Below, in pieces: positions 27,707-38,500 of a DNA stretch of 64,000 nucleotides (within the stretch, counting starts at the first letter, position 1; every line of letters starts with the position of its first letter). Location of the stretch: NCBI RefSeq assembly GCF_002797935.1, contig NZ_PGER01000001.1, forward strand, positions 3,534,001-3,598,000, written 5' to 3'. A program made the position numbers and the translations under genes. Below the pieces are notes generated by a model. It was not told the DNA's origin, did not search any database, and worked only from the letters and a program-made list of their open reading frames with translations. This stretch comes from Flavobacterium sp. 1 (lineage in GTDB: Bacteria; Bacteroidota; Bacteroidia; Flavobacteriales; Flavobacteriaceae).

Positions 27707-29284
27707 TTACTGTTTTGGATTCAAAACTGCTTTAATCATAGCATCTTCTTTCAGAACCATTTTATAATAATAGCTGTCGCCATACAATTGTCGGGCAAAT
27801 TCAGCATTAACATATCTTTTTACCAAAGCTTTATAGTTAATCAAATTGATCTGCAATCCGTTTTGGGCAAGATACTTTTCAAAGGCATTAAAATATAAAT
27901 CGGTTGTATTGATTTTAGTTTGAAACTGATCGAAAGTCATTTTTGCAAACATATTTCTGTTTTTATCCAATTGCTCAAAAACAAAATGCCCTACAATTCC
28001 TGACTGTAATAAATACGAAACATTTTCAGTTCCATGTTCTGCTTCCAAAGGCACAAAAACATCAGGAACAATACCGCCTCCACCATAAACAATTTTTCCT
28101 TTTTTAGTCTTAAACTTCAAGGAATCCACCACTTTTATACTGTCTTTTTTATACAATTCTCCGTGTAAAAAACGCGAATCCGATTCTTTAAAATATTCTT
28201 CATTCCCTTTGGAATAAGGCTTTTGAATAGATCTTCCTGTTGGCGTATAATATCTGGCAATTGTAAGCCGAACCGCCGAACCATCATTAAAATCCATTTC
28301 CCGCTGCACCAACCCTTTACCAAAAGAGCGCCTTCCTACGATTGTCCCGCGGTCATTATCCTGTATCGCTCCTGCTAAAATCTCACTGGCCGAAGCACTG
28401 TTTTCATTAATTAAAACAAATACATTGCCCGTTTCAAAACTGCCTTTTTCTGTAGCAAACATTTTCTCAGTTGGTTCTTTTGTGCTTTTGGTAAACACAA
28501 TCAGTGTTTTGTCTTTCAAAAACTCATCGGCAATGGCGATTGCTTCTTCCATATATCCTCCGCCATTATCGCGAACATCAATTACAAGAGATTTTACGCC
28601 TTGCTTTTTTAAGCTGGCCATAGCTTTTATAAATTCGGCATAAGTAGTTTCGGCAAAACGATTTATCTTGATATAGCCAGTAGTGGCATTTAACCGCAGG
28701 GCAACATCAACACTTTTCAAAGGAATCACATCACGTTTGATGGTGATCTTCATTTTTTTATGTTCAGATTTGCGGTAAACTGTCAATTCTATTTTAGAAC
28801 CAACTTCTCCCTTTAAAGTAGCAAACAAACTGTCATTAGGTAATTTCCGGCCAAATAATTTGATTTTATCCGCAAACAGAATACGATCTCCAGCCAAGAT
28901 ACCCGCTCTAGCAGAAGGACCATTTTTTACGGGAGCTATAACTGCAACAGAATCTTTAAACATGTAAAAATTAATTCCAATTCCCACAAAATCTCCTTTC
29001 ATGGTCTCCGCTATTTCTGCTTGCTGCTGTGCTGGAATATACACCGAATGCGGGTCTAACTTTGCCAAAATATTATCAACAGTTAAGCTTACAATAGAAT
29101 CTGTATTCACATCATCAACATATTCATTATCGATGAAATCAATCAGCTTATTAAGTTTTTCTTTAGTGTTTTGTTTAGCAATAAAAGATTTGGATGATGG
29201 CGAGCCAGACAAACTGCCAATAAAAATGCCTAAGGCAAAAATGCCTCCAATTAATATGGGCAAATACTTGTTATCAAATTTCAT
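27707..29284 (-). CDS. S41 family C-terminal processing protease
   Basis: 525 aa, exported. An N-terminal membrane segment or uncleaved signal (about 8-25) is followed by a helical region, a PDZ domain (about 95-170: GIGINFYMFKDSVAVIAPVKNGPSARAGILAGDRIL) and the S41 catalytic domain with nucleophile S298 (ENSASASEIL) and lysine K323 (FGKG), 25 residues apart as in Prc/CtpA. It is a Ser-Lys protease that trims periplasmic protein C-termini. It overlaps functionally unrelated neighbours in a tight operon (4 nt after dCMP deaminase). Confidence 0.92.
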   Translation of the reverse strand: MKFDNKYLPILIGGIFALGIFIGSLSGSPSSKSFIAKQNTKEKLNKLIDFIDNEYVDDVNTDSIVSLTVDNILAKLDPHSVYIPAQQQAEIAETMKGDFVGIGINFYMFKDSVAVIAPVKNGPSARAGILAGDRILFADKIKLFGRKLPNDSLFATLKGEVGSKIELTVYRKSEHKKMKITIKRDVIPLKSVDVALRLNATTGYIKINRFAETTYAEFIKAMASLKKQGVKSLVIDVRDNGGGYMEEAIAIADEFLKDKTLIVFTKSTKEPTEKMFATEKGSFETGNVFVLINENSASASEILAGAIQDNDRGTIVGRRSFGKGLVQREMDFNDGSAVRLTIARYYTPTGRSIQKPYSKGNEEYFKESDSRFLHGELYKKDSIKVVDSLKFKTKKGKIVYGGGGIVPDVFVPLEAEHGTENVSYLLQSGIVGHFVFEQLDKNRNMFAKMTFDQFQTKINTTDLYFNAFEKYLAQNGLQINLINYKALVKRYVNAEFARQLYGDSYYYKMVLKEDAMIKAVLNPKQ

Positions 29285-29288
29285 TTTG

Positions 29289-29720
29289 TTAATCTTCTAA
29301 AACGGGGATATGTTCTACTTCTATACCCGCCTTTATTAAAAACTGCAATCCAGAATCATCTCGGTAACCATTATGATAAACCACTCTTTTTATCCCAGAC
29401 TGATGAATAAGCTTACTGCATTCCTTACAAGGCGAAAGCGTTATATACAAAGTAGCTCCTTCACAAGACTGTGTAGATCTCGCCACTTTCAATATGGCAT
29501 TAGCTTCGGCATGCAGAACATCCCAGCGTGTTAATCCGTCTTCGTCTTCACAGCAGTTTTCAAACCCTGATGGCGTTCCATTGTACCCATCAGATATAAT
29601 CATTCGGTCTTTTACAATAATGGCCCCTACTTGTTTTCTTTTGCAATAGGACAACAAACCCCATTCTGTAGCAATCCTAAGATAGGCCTTGTCGTATTTG
29701 TTTAATTTTATTTTTTCCAT
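29289..29720 (-). CDS. dCMP deaminase (ComEB family)
   Basis: 143-aa zinc deaminase. Zinc-site motifs are H70-A-E72 and SPC98-K-E-C101. Additional Cys/His residues (NCCEDEDG) match the second zinc site seen in dCMP deaminases. The family converts dCMP to dUMP for dTTP synthesis. It lies 6 nt after the HupE-like gene and 4 nt before the protease gene. Confidence 0.88.
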   Translation of the reverse strand: MEKIKLNKYDKAYLRIATEWGLLSYCKRKQVGAIIVKDRMIISDGYNGTPSGFENCCEDEDGLTRWDVLHAEANAILKVARSTQSCEGATLYITLSPCKECSKLIHQSGIKRVVYHNGYRDDSGLQFLIKAGIEVEHIPVLED

Positions 29721-29726
29721 AAATGT

Positions 29727-30320
29727 CTATCTCTTCCAGATTTCATTTTCCAAAATCATTGGCAAAACTACCCCAATTATAAATGCTGACATCACCAATG
29801 CCCAATCCCGTTTTGAAAAACGAAAGACTGTCTGTACAATATAAGACAAAATCAAAACTACAATGACAACTGTAATTTGAGCCGCTTCTATTCCTAATGC
29901 AAATTCACACATTGGCAATAATTTTGAAGTGGCACTGCCTCCCAATAGTGTTTTAAAATAATTTGAAAACCCCAACCCGTGGATGATCCCAAAAAACAAT
30001 GTTACTATAAAAACTAAATTGACGCTTCCGTTTTTACTGGTTTTCCCTGCCGTAAATAAATTATAGAAAGCAGTTATTAAAATCGTAATTGGTATCAGCA
30101 ATTCGACCACATTAACTTTGACAGCTATAATTTCAAAAACCGAAAGAAAAAGTGCCGCAGTATGTCCCAAGGTAAATACAGTTACTAAAAGCAAAATTCT
30201 TTTCCAGTCATTAAAAGAGAAAGGAACAGACAATGCAATTAAAAACAAAACATGATCATAAGCATGTATATTCAATACATGTTTTAAACCTATCTGAAAG
30301 TATATTAGAAATTCTGACAT
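29727..30320 (-). CDS. HupE/UreJ-like membrane protein
   Basis: About 197 aa with six to seven hydrophobic helices. GLKHVLNIHAYDHVLFLIAL and LGHTAALFLSVFEI, plus FFGIIHGLGFSNYF, match the HupE/UreJ_2 family, which includes metal (nickel/cobalt) permease-like proteins. I place the start at ATG 30320, where MSEFLIYFQIGLKHVLN matches the family N-terminus, instead of the longer frame from 30458. That longer part crosses a TAAGTTTA promoter-like box (30350-30357). It is first gene of the operon with dCMP deaminase, protease and lipoprotein. Confidence 0.78.
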   Translation of the reverse strand: MSEFLIYFQIGLKHVLNIHAYDHVLFLIALSVPFSFNDWKRILLLVTVFTLGHTAALFLSVFEIIAVKVNVVELLIPITILITAFYNLFTAGKTSKNGSVNLVFIVTLFFGIIHGLGFSNYFKTLLGGSATSKLLPMCEFALGIEAAQITVVIVVLILSYIVQTVFRFSKRDWALVMSAFIIGVVLPMILENEIWKR

Positions 30321-30504
30321 TACTAAATGAATTAAATGATATGGGGACGTAAACTTACGATTAATTTTGAAAATGAAATATTTGATTAAAAAATCATTAA
30401 CTAAAAAAATAAAAACGTCCCTCAATCCTACAAAAAAACGATCAAAAAATAAAATCAATACTAAAAAATAACTAACTTTATATCAAACCTTAAACACAAA
30501 CATT

Positions 30505-30936
30505 ATGCCTTTTTCAGACTTATTCAACAGTGAAAACATACAAAAGAACCGAGGTCATTTTTCAGCCATTGTCCGTGTAGCCCATGCCGATGGTAATATT
30601 ACTGAGCAAGAGCAAAATTTTTTGGATAAATTAGCTGTAGCGCTTCAAATTTCTAAGGAAGAATACGACGAGATTTTAGAAGATCCTTCTAAATACCCAA
30701 TCAACGCACCTTATTTATATATCGAAAGACTGGAAGCTCTCTATAAACTGGCCAGAATTGTACACCGTGATCATCAATTGGGAGACTTACAGGAACACCT
30801 ATTGGTTAAGTTTGCTCTTGCCTTAGGTTTTACCCCTGGCAATGTAAATTACATAGTAAACAAAGCACTAAAATTAGTAGACTTACAAGTAGATGAAGAA
30901 ACTTTTTTGTATGAAATGAAAAACATGTATAAATAA
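30505..30936 (+). CDS. TerB family protein
   Basis: 143-aa helical protein. HFSAIVRVAHADGNITEQEQNFLDKLAVALQISKEEYDEIL is the TerB signature with its acidic metal-binding loop (HADGNI). TerB proteins are linked to tellurite resistance and stress, but most solitary Bacteroidota copies have no assigned role. It stands alone, divergent from the HupE operon, and is followed by a strong terminator. Confidence 0.85.
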   Translation: MPFSDLFNSENIQKNRGHFSAIVRVAHADGNITEQEQNFLDKLAVALQISKEEYDEILEDPSKYPINAPYLYIERLEALYKLARIVHRDHQLGDLQEHLLVKFALALGFTPGNVNYIVNKALKLVDLQVDEETFLYEMKNMYK

Positions 30937-30937
30937 C

Positions 30938-30963
30938 AACAGCTCCCGAAAATGGGAGCTGTT
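30938..30963 (+). terminator. Terminator of the TerB gene
   Basis: 10-bp stem AACAGCTCCC/GGGAGCTGTT (30938-30947, 30954-30963), 6-nt loop, then a T-run. Confidence 0.9.
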
Positions 30964-31000
30964 TTTTTGGTTTATTCTTTGGTTTGTTTTGGTTTACTAT

Positions 31001-32020
31001 TTAATATTTGCTCAGTTTTGCTTTATGCATAAACTCTTCGGCTTTTTTAACCATGTTTAAGCTTCCGCAAAAGAAAGGCACTCTTTCATGAAGTTCTGCA
31101 GGCTGAATTTCCATTATCCGGTCAAAACCATCCGAAGCTTTTCCGCCGGCTTGTTCTACGATAAAAGCCATCGGATTGCATTCGTACAGCAAACGCAGTT
31201 TTCCTCTTGGAGCTTTAGAGCTTGTTGGATAAATATAAATTCCTCCTTTAATCATGTTTCTGTGAATATCCGAAACTAAACTTCCAATATAACGGGAAGT
31301 ATAAGGGCGATCTTCTTCTTCGAGCTGACAGTACTTGATATAGTCTTTTACCCCTTGCGGAAAATGAACATAATTCCCTTCGTTAATCGAATATATATTT
31401 CCATCCTCAGAAAATTTCATATTAGGATGCGAGAGATAAAAAGTTCCGATAGCAGGATTCAAAGTAAATCCGTTCACTCCATGTCCTGTAGTATAGACAA
31501 GCATAGTCGAAGTTCCATAAATTACGTAACCTGCAGCTACTTGATTAATACCAGGCTGCAGAAAATCTTCTAGTGTTACGGGAGTTCCGATAGGCGTAAT
31601 TCTTCTATACACCGAAAAAATAGTTCCTACAGAAACATTTACATCAATATTAGAAGAGCCGTCTAACGGATCCATCAAAACAACATACTTATTATTATGA
31701 CTGTTATCACTTCCTTCGACTGTAATAAAATCATCATTCTCCTCTGAAGCGATCCCGCAGACAATTTCCCGATTAATTAAAGTCTGAATAAAAACTTCAT
31801 TGGCATAAACATCCAATTTTTGCTGATCTTCGCCTTGAATATTCTGCTCGCCGGCAGCACCGACAATGTCTACTAATCCTGCTTTGTTTACTTTGTAATT
31901 GACAACTTTGGCAGCCAACCGAATTGAATTAATAATCCTGGATAATTCACCCGATGAGTATTGAAAAGCTTTTTGATTTTCAATGATAAATTCGCCTAAT
32001 GTTTTGTTTCTTTCTTTCAT
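31001..32020 (-). CDS. fbp: Class I fructose-1,6-bisphosphatase
   Basis: 339-aa gluconeogenic enzyme removing the 1-phosphate of fructose-1,6-bisphosphate. The metal site is clear: ASEEND and [27 protein letters not shown]. Substrate-binding [22 protein letters not shown] and [19 protein letters not shown] complete the family profile. Full length. It is divergent from the GNAT/aspartokinase pair. Confidence 0.96.
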   Translation of the reverse strand: MKERNKTLGEFIIENQKAFQYSSGELSRIINSIRLAAKVVNYKVNKAGLVDIVGAAGEQNIQGEDQQKLDVYANEVFIQTLINREIVCGIASEENDDFITVEGSDNSHNNKYVVLMDPLDGSSNIDVNVSVGTIFSVYRRITPIGTPVTLEDFLQPGINQVAAGYVIYGTSTMLVYTTGHGVNGFTLNPAIGTFYLSHPNMKFSEDGNIYSINEGNYVHFPQGVKDYIKYCQLEEEDRPYTSRYIGSLVSDIHRNMIKGGIYIYPTSSKAPRGKLRLLYECNPMAFIVEQAGGKASDGFDRIMEIQPAELHERVPFFCGSLNMVKKAEEFMHKAKLSKY

Positions 32021-32190
32021 TACGAAATCGATGTAGTTAGTTTGAAGTCACAAATATCGTTTTTTTTGTGAAAATGAAAAGAATAATACTTAGATAGTTT
32101 ATCTGTATTGTATATTTGCTACATATTTCATAAAAACAAGTTCCTAATTGACTGTTTTTTAATAGAATTCAAGAATAAAAACACGAAATC

Positions 32191-32682
32191 ATGAAAATAC
32201 GCAAAGGAAGAAAAGAGGACATGCATGGTGTTTTAGCATTAATTCAGGAACTGGCAGTATTCGAAAAAGAGCCAGATGCAGTTTTAATAACGGTTGATGA
32301 TCTTATTGGCGATGGTTTTGGAGACAAACCCCTCTTTCAAGTTTTTGTTGCCGAAGCTGCCAATAACCCAAACGAAATTGTAGGCATAGCATTGTATTAC
32401 TACCGCTACTCTACTTGGAAAGGAAAGACAATCCATCTGGAAGATTTAGTTGTAAAAGAAAACATGCGCGGAACAGGATTAGGCTACGCTTTGTATTCTG
32501 AAATTATCAAACAGGGGAAAAAGGACAAAGTAAGAAGAATTGAATGGAATGTATTGGACTGGAACACACCAGCAATGGAGTTTTACAAAAAATCGGGAGC
32601 CAATATTCTTGAAGACTGGAGAGTAGTTCAAATGGATGAAGCTGCAATTGATTTATTTTTAGAAAAAAATAAATCCGAATAA
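32191..32682 (+). CDS. GNAT N-acetyltransferase (diamine/thialysine acetyltransferase-like)
   Basis: 163 aa. [26 protein letters not shown] and the acetyl-CoA-binding [23 protein letters not shown], followed by [19 protein letters not shown], match the SSAT-like branch of GNAT enzymes that acetylate polyamines or thialysine. An upstream TATATTTG -7 box lies at 32111-32118. It is 78 nt before lysC on the same strand. Actual substrate unknown. Confidence 0.85.
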   Translation: MKIRKGRKEDMHGVLALIQELAVFEKEPDAVLITVDDLIGDGFGDKPLFQVFVAEAANNPNEIVGIALYYYRYSTWKGKTIHLEDLVVKENMRGTGLGYALYSEIIKQGKKDKVRRIEWNVLDWNTPAMEFYKKSGANILEDWRVVQMDEAAIDLFLEKNKSE

Positions 32683-32760
32683 AAAAATCACATCAAATTC
32701 CAGTTCAAAATTGATGTTTGGAATTTGAAATTTAAATATTTTGAAATTTAATTTTATACT

Positions 32761-34017
32761 ATGAGGGTATTCAAATTTGGTGGTGCTTCTGTAAAAGATG
32801 CAGCCGGTATCAAAAACGTATATGACGTTTTACAACAAGTGGGCTATGAAGATGTGCTGGTTATCGTTTCGGCTATGGGAAAGACAACTAATGCACTTGA
32901 AGACGTAATCAAAAATTATTTTGACAAATCACCCGAATTAAATTCATCGGTACAAGAAGTAAAAAAATACCACAATCAAATCCTATTAGATTTATTTGAA
33001 GACGATAAAAATGAAGCTTTTACTGCTGTAAATACTCAATTTGCTGATTTAGAATATTTTTTAGCGCATAATAAATCGCCAAATTATAACTTTGTTTACG
33101 ATCAAATTGTAAGCTACGGAGAATTGATTTCGACTACTATTCTGAGTCATTTTATGGCTTTCAAAGGCATACAGACACAATGGTTGGATGTTAGAAATTT
33201 TGTTAAGACAGATTCTACTTACCGTGATGCTGAAGTAGATTGGGAATTGACGCAAAAAAATATTGCCAACAACGTTAAACGTAAAATATTAAACATTACC
33301 CAAGGATTTTTGGGATCAGACGAAAACAATTTCACAACTACTTTAGGGCGCGAAGGATCCGATTATAGTGCCGCTATATTTGCATATTGCCTGAATGCCG
33401 AAAGCGTAACTATCTGGAAAGACGTTCCCGGAGTAATGAATGCCGATCCAAGGTATTTTGAAAATGCAAGCCTGCTGAACCAAATTTCCTATCGTGAAGC
33501 TATCGAATTGGCTTTTTACGGAGCATCGGTTATCCACCCAAAAACATTACAGCCTTTACAGAAAAAAGAAATTCCATTGTATGTAAAATCTTTTATCAAT
33601 CCGTTGCTAAAAGGGACAGCTGTTTCCAAAGGCGTAGATCTTGAACCGTATTTGCCTTGTTTTATTGTAAAAAGAAATCAATTGCTGATTTCATTGTCTT
33701 CAATAGATTTCTCTTTCATCATGGAAGAAAACATCAGCGAAATCTTTGGTTTGTTTCACCAATTTAAGCTAAAAGTAAACTTAATCCAGAATTCTGCGAT
33801 TAGTTTCTCAGTATGTGTGGAAGATAAATTTGGGAATTTCAATGAATTGAATGCAATCCTTTCCAAAAAGTTCAAAGTAGATTTCACCGAAAATGTGACC
33901 TTATATACCATCAGACATTTTAATGAAAATGCTGCTCAAACCGTGGAAGAAAACAAAACGGTTCTTTTAAAACAAGTGAGCAGAGAAACGATGCAGATTG
34001 TGACTAAAGAGAATTAA
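32761..34017 (+). CDS. lysC: Aspartate kinase (monofunctional)
   Basis: 418-aa aspartokinase phosphorylating L-aspartate for lysine, threonine and methionine synthesis. Nucleotide/aspartate site motifs KFGGASVKD (5-13), FLGSDENNFTTTLGREGSDYSAAIFA and VTIWKDVPGVMNADPR are present. A C-terminal region of about 120 residues carries ACT-like sequence (LISLSSIDFSFIMEENISEIFGLFHQFKLKVNLIQNSAISFSVCV). A shared terminator-like hairpin follows. Confidence 0.93.
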   Translation: MRVFKFGGASVKDAAGIKNVYDVLQQVGYEDVLVIVSAMGKTTNALEDVIKNYFDKSPELNSSVQEVKKYHNQILLDLFEDDKNEAFTAVNTQFADLEYFLAHNKSPNYNFVYDQIVSYGELISTTILSHFMAFKGIQTQWLDVRNFVKTDSTYRDAEVDWELTQKNIANNVKRKILNITQGFLGSDENNFTTTLGREGSDYSAAIFAYCLNAESVTIWKDVPGVMNADPRYFENASLLNQISYREAIELAFYGASVIHPKTLQPLQKKEIPLYVKSFINPLLKGTAVSKGVDLEPYLPCFIVKRNQLLISLSSIDFSFIMEENISEIFGLFHQFKLKVNLIQNSAISFSVCVEDKFGNFNELNAILSKKFKVDFTENVTLYTIRHFNENAAQTVEENKTVLLKQVSRETMQIVTKEN

Positions 34018-34044
34018 ATCTTAGAAAAAAACATTAGTTAATTT

Positions 34045-34080
34045 AAAAAATGGAAGCCGAATTAACGACTTCCATTTTTT
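34045..34080 (+). terminator. lysC terminator
   Basis: Arms AAAAAATGGAAG (34045-34056) and CTTCCATTTTTT (34069-34080) with a 12-nt loop. Confidence 0.85.
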
Positions 34081-34091
34081 GTTTATTGAAA

Positions 34092-34315
34092 TTAGCCAGC
34101 CATTGCCTGACTCGATTGTTTATCTTTTAAAAAATAATCGATCGTAACATCAAACTCTTGACAAACCTTAACCATCATCAGAAAATCTATTTTTTACATT
34201 TATCACTTTCAATATTACACAAAGTCGTTTGCGATATTCCTAAACGGCAGGCTAATTCAGGTTGAGAAAAATTAAATGACACTCTAAGTCTCTTTATTCT
34301 AGCACCAATACTCAT
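34092..34315 (-). pseudogene. XRE-type helix-turn-helix gene broken by a frameshift in a poly-A run
   Basis: From ATG 34315 the frame reads MSIGARIKRLRVSFNFSQ, then PELACRLGISQTTLCNIESDKCKK and stops at TAG 34187-34189. In the next frame the family continues immediately as IDFLMMVKVCQEFDVTIDYFLKDKQ and ends at 34092. Restoring one A in the A6 run (34190-34195) would rejoin the two parts into one 74-aa HTH_3 protein. The N-terminal HTH is typical of Cro/C1-type regulators. It could be real decay, a -1 slippage site (AAA AAA), or a base-calling error. It lies between lysC and the DUF2059 gene. Confidence 0.75.
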
Positions 34316-34508
34316 TATATATTTTTTTATAAATATCTCGCATTAAAGCAACAATAACAATACCTACTTTTGGTGATATTTACACAATCCATAAAATTTA
34401 ACATAATTACAAGATCCATCAACAAAATTATTCATTTTCGAATAGGAAACTGATTTCAGTTTATTAATCTTTGCCTCCTTAAAAGTTAAATTATAAAATA
34501 ATAATCCG

Positions 34509-34955
34509 ATGAAAAAATTATTACTATCAATTGCATTCTTGTTAATAGCACAAATAACAATAGCGCAAGATGCCAGTTTTAAAGCAGATGTATTAAAACT
34601 AATCTCTATTAGTGGCGCCGATGCTCAAATAAAACTTGTAAAACCGCAAATTTTGAATATGGTTCCGGAGAATAAAAAAGAAAATTTTTCAAAAGAATTT
34701 GATGCTTCTATTCCAAGTTTGCTTGACAAAATGTCTAATGTTTATATGGAAATTTATACCCCTGCTGACATAAAAGCAATGATTGTATTTTATGAAAGTC
34801 CCGTAGGAAAAAAAATGAGTGAAAAAGCTGGCGAACTTGGACAAAAATCAATGCAGGCAGGACAGGAATGGAGTCAAGAATTGCAAGGGATAATCGCAAA
34901 ATATAAAGAAGATGTTCCTGCGCAAAATACATATTCGGTAACGAAACCAAAATAA
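34509..34955 (+). CDS. DUF2059 domain secreted protein
   Basis: 148 aa with a cleavable signal (MKKLLLSIAFLLIAQITIAQ). The mature helical part, with YMEIYTPADIKAMIVFYESPVGKKMSEKAGELGQKSMQAGQEW, is the DUF2059 signature. Function is unknown and location is periplasmic. It stands alone; the 550 nt downstream contain only remnants and a terminator. Confidence 0.83.
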   Translation: MKKLLLSIAFLLIAQITIAQDASFKADVLKLISISGADAQIKLVKPQILNMVPENKKENFSKEFDASIPSLLDKMSNVYMEIYTPADIKAMIVFYESPVGKKMSEKAGELGQKSMQAGQEWSQELQGIIAKYKEDVPAQNTYSVTKPK

Positions 34956-35195
34956 AGAGTTGCCTTATCCTTACTTTTGACGATTTGCAAAAAATTTTAT
35001 TCTTATTTTAATCAACGTCGTTTTCTTGTCTATAAAATGCAAGCGTGAAAATTTGGTCATAATTTTACAAAAATTAATGGAATAATATGTTATAAAAAAA
35101 ATTGACGATTCTTTTTTATAAGCAACTCTATATTAACCTATTATAACTTATGAAATAATTTTTATTCAAGAGGCATTCTCCTAAGTATTTAAACA

Positions 35196-35231
35196 GAAAA
35201 TTTTCATAGTGAGTATTGGCTAATAGATTAA
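35196..35231 (+). pseudogene. Relic 1: ABC-transporter C-terminal end
   Basis: Codes ENFHSEYWLID followed by a stop, closely resembling ENFYSDYWEAV of relic 2. The two DNA stretches align over about 34 nt (GAAAATTTTCATAGTGAGTATTGG against GAAAACTTTTATAGTGACTATTGG, one gap upstream). Upstream frames contain stops, so only the last codons survive, with a terminator behind. Confidence 0.5.
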
Positions 35232-35240
35232 AATAGCATC

Positions 35241-35267
35241 AATGCCTTTCTAATCCAGAAAGGCATT
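35241..35267 (+). terminator. Terminator behind relic 1
   Basis: AATGCCTTTC (35241-35250) pairs with GAAAGGCATT (35258-35267), 7-nt loop, then TTTTATTA. No intact gene precedes it, which supports a deleted gene upstream. Confidence 0.8.
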
Positions 35268-35279
35268 TTTATTATTCAA

Positions 35280-35408
35280 ATGGATATTCTAAAAAACATC
35301 GCAGATACAATTTATATTCTTGAAAATAAGACGATTTCCACATCTGGAAATCATTCGGAATTAATGAAAACCGAAAACTTTTATAGTGACTATTGGGAAG
35401 CTGTTTAG
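35280..35408 (+). pseudogene. Relic 2: C-terminal fragment of an ABC exporter (peptidase-domain type likely)
   Basis: Open 42-codon frame from ATG 35280 to TAG 35408. IADTIYILENKTISTSGNHSELMKTENFYSDYW matches the end of ABC exporter ATPase domains, just after the switch histidine (compare ADKIFVLEQGEIIEQGKHQDLLDEKGLYYAMW in the intact exporter at 18508). All Walker motifs are missing. It is a remnant left by a deletion, not a functional small protein, though translation cannot be excluded. Confidence 0.65.
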
Positions 35409-35509
35409 TTCTTTTAAAAACAATTCTCAATTGACTTCTCCTCTATTCCCTAATTAACACATTATAAAATAATAAACACTAATTTTGGCACTTTGGAGTT
35501 ATACTGTTT

Positions 35510-38500
35510 ATGCTAAAAAAAGTATTATTTTGGATTGTCATTTTTTGTTTTTCTGCGCTTCACGCACAAGAAACAGACTTGGGGTACACCACCAAAAAAA
35601 TAGCTTTCACAACAGATACCATACATCTGGAAAATGTGAGCATCAATTCCAATTTTTTTAAAATTTTCGACCATAAAAACCAAGTCATTGACAGCACTTC
35701 ATACGAAGTAAATTTTCCAAAAGGCATTCTCTTATTCAAAAACCAAAACCTATCGTCTGCTGATTCCCTTACGGTTCATTATCAAAAACTGCCCGATATT
35801 TTAACCAAAGAATATACTGTTTACGACAGCAGTAAAATTATTGATAACGAAGCCACGAATCAAAAATTATATCGGATAGAAAACCCATCGACACCCAAAA
35901 ATATTCCGTTTGATGGACTTGTTGCTGTGGGCAGTCTTTCCAGAAGTGTCATTGTAGGCAACAATCAAAACGCAGTAGTCAATTCGAATTTAGATTTTAA
36001 AATCACAGGAAAAATATCTGAGAAAGTCAGTATCCGAGCCTCGATTCAGGACACCAACATTCCAGTTCAGGAAGGCAGTTATTCCCAACGGCTGAACCAG
36101 TATGACAACATATTCATGGAACTGTTTACCGACAGCTGGAATGTTCGTGCCGGCGATGTATTCATAGGAAACAATACTACACGTTTCCTGACTTTCAACA
36201 AGAAAACACAAGGACTGTTAGCAACCGTCAACTTTGGAACCGAAGACAAAAAGACAACCGTTTTTGCATCCGGCGGACTGGTGACTGGAAATTACGCCAG
36301 CAGTAATTTCAAAGGACAGGAAGGCAATCAGGGACCTTATAAATTAGTTGGAAAAAACGGCGAATTATATGTGCTGGTCATCATTGGCTCTGAACGGGTT
36401 TATGTCAATGGCAATTTAGTCAAGAGAGGTCAGGAGAACGATTATATTATTGATTATAATTCGGGGGAAATTGTTTTTACGCCACAATTCCCGATTACAT
36501 CTGAAATGCGGATTGTGGTCGAATACCAATATTCCGAAAACAATTATTCCCGATTCATCACCTACGACGGCGGAAGTTTTACCGACAAAAAATGGAGTTT
36601 TGGCGCTGCGGTATATTCTGAAAACGATTTAAAAAATCAGCCGGTTCAGCAGAATCTTTCACAGGAACAAGCTCAAATTTTGGCAGAAGCAGGCGATAAT
36701 ACCAGTTTAATGGTTGCTCCATCGGCAGTTCCTGACACTTATGACGAAAAGAAAATACAGTACAAAAAAACCATTCTCGGCGCAGAAACCATTTATGAAT
36801 ATTCCACAGACTCTAATGATGAATTGTACAATGTTCAGTTTACCTTGGTTGGTCAAGCCAAAGGAAATTATATTTTAACCAACCCAACCAGCGTTGATAA
36901 AATATTTGAATATGTCGCGCCAGCAAACGGAATTCCACAAGGAAACTATCAGCCTATTATTCAATTAATCGCTCCTATAAAATCTCAGGTAGCCACTTTC
37001 TTTGGAAAATACAATCCTTCTGAGAAAACAGCCGTATCATTTGAATTGGCCGTCAGCAACAGTGACCAAAATTTATTCTCATCCATAGACGACAGCAACA
37101 ATCAAGGATTATCGGGCGAAATCAACGCAAAACAGCGGCTGTATTCAAAAAAATGGAACATAGATGCTTTTGCCAATTTTCAAGCTGTACAAGCCGATTT
37201 TAAACCCGTAGAGCGAATCAACAGCATTGAGTTTTACCGCGATTGGAATGTCAACTCTGTTACTGCAACTGGAAATCAAAGCTTATTGGAAACTGGAATC
37301 AATTTTAATTTAGTTCCCAAAAAAAAGGATTCTACAACTGTTGCAAACATTACGTATGCTTTTGAGAAATTAGCGCTTTCCAATATGTATTCGGGGATAA
37401 AAAACAACCTCAATACAAATTTTGAATTCAAAAAATGGAGTATAAAAAACGATGGAAGTTATCTAAAAAGTGATGATTTAGAAAATAATTCAACTTTTTT
37501 GAGAAATCTTTCGCAGATACGCTATCATCACAAAAGGAATTGGGTTGGAACTAGCGTTCACTTTGAAGACAATCAGGAAAAGAACAAAGCAACCCAACAG
37601 TTTTCTTTGCTCAGCCAGCGATTTTCGGAATACGGAATATACGCTGGTCATGGCGACAGCACCAAAGTATATTTTCAATTGGGTTATGCAAGAAGAATAA
37701 ACGACAGTGTTCAAAATGGATTACTGCAAAGAGTAAACACTTCAAACAGTTATAATTTTCAATCCAAATTACTCAAAACGGAGAGCCGTGATATTTCCTT
37801 ATTTGTGAACTACAGACAATTAGATTATACTGATCCTAATTTGAAAAACACACCTTCTCTTAACTCAAGAATAGTGTATAACGATCAGTATTTTAAAAAA
37901 CTAGTTCAAAGCAATACCCGTTACGAAACTAATTCTGGCACCATGCCTTTTCAGGATTACACGTATGTTGAAGTTCCAGCTGGTCAGGGAAAATATACTT
38001 GGAATGATTACAATGGCGATGGAATTAAGGATTTGGAAGAATTTGAGATTGCTCCTTTTTTGGATTTAGCGACTTATACCAGAATCTTTTTACCCAATCA
38101 AATTTATATCAAAACGAACCAAAACAGATTCTCACAATCGTTTATCATCAATCCTATTATTTGGCAAAACAGCAAACCGTTCAAGAAAGCGCTGTCCCAC
38201 TTTTATATGCAGACTTCCTTTATTATGGACCGAAAAATCAAGAATGACGGAGAACACTTGGCTCTGAATCCATTTGAATCTTCAGCATCAGATATTTTGG
38301 GGCTTATCAAAACTTTCACCAATAGTCTGTCGTACAATAGAGGAAAAAGAGACCATTCAGTTACCTATACTTTTACGAAGAATGAGACCCAAAATTTATT
38401 ATCCATTGGCACCATTAAAAATGACAACAGCTTTCATCAATTGGAATACCAGCATTTATTGCAAAAAAGCTGGTTGTTTGACATAGTCGCAAAAACGTTG

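Noticed and set aside
34190..34195. Programmed -1 frameshifting in the XRE gene (AAA AAA)
   Set aside because: Slippery run is present, but there is no stimulatory structure visible and the host gene type does not use frameshifting; simple indel is more likely.
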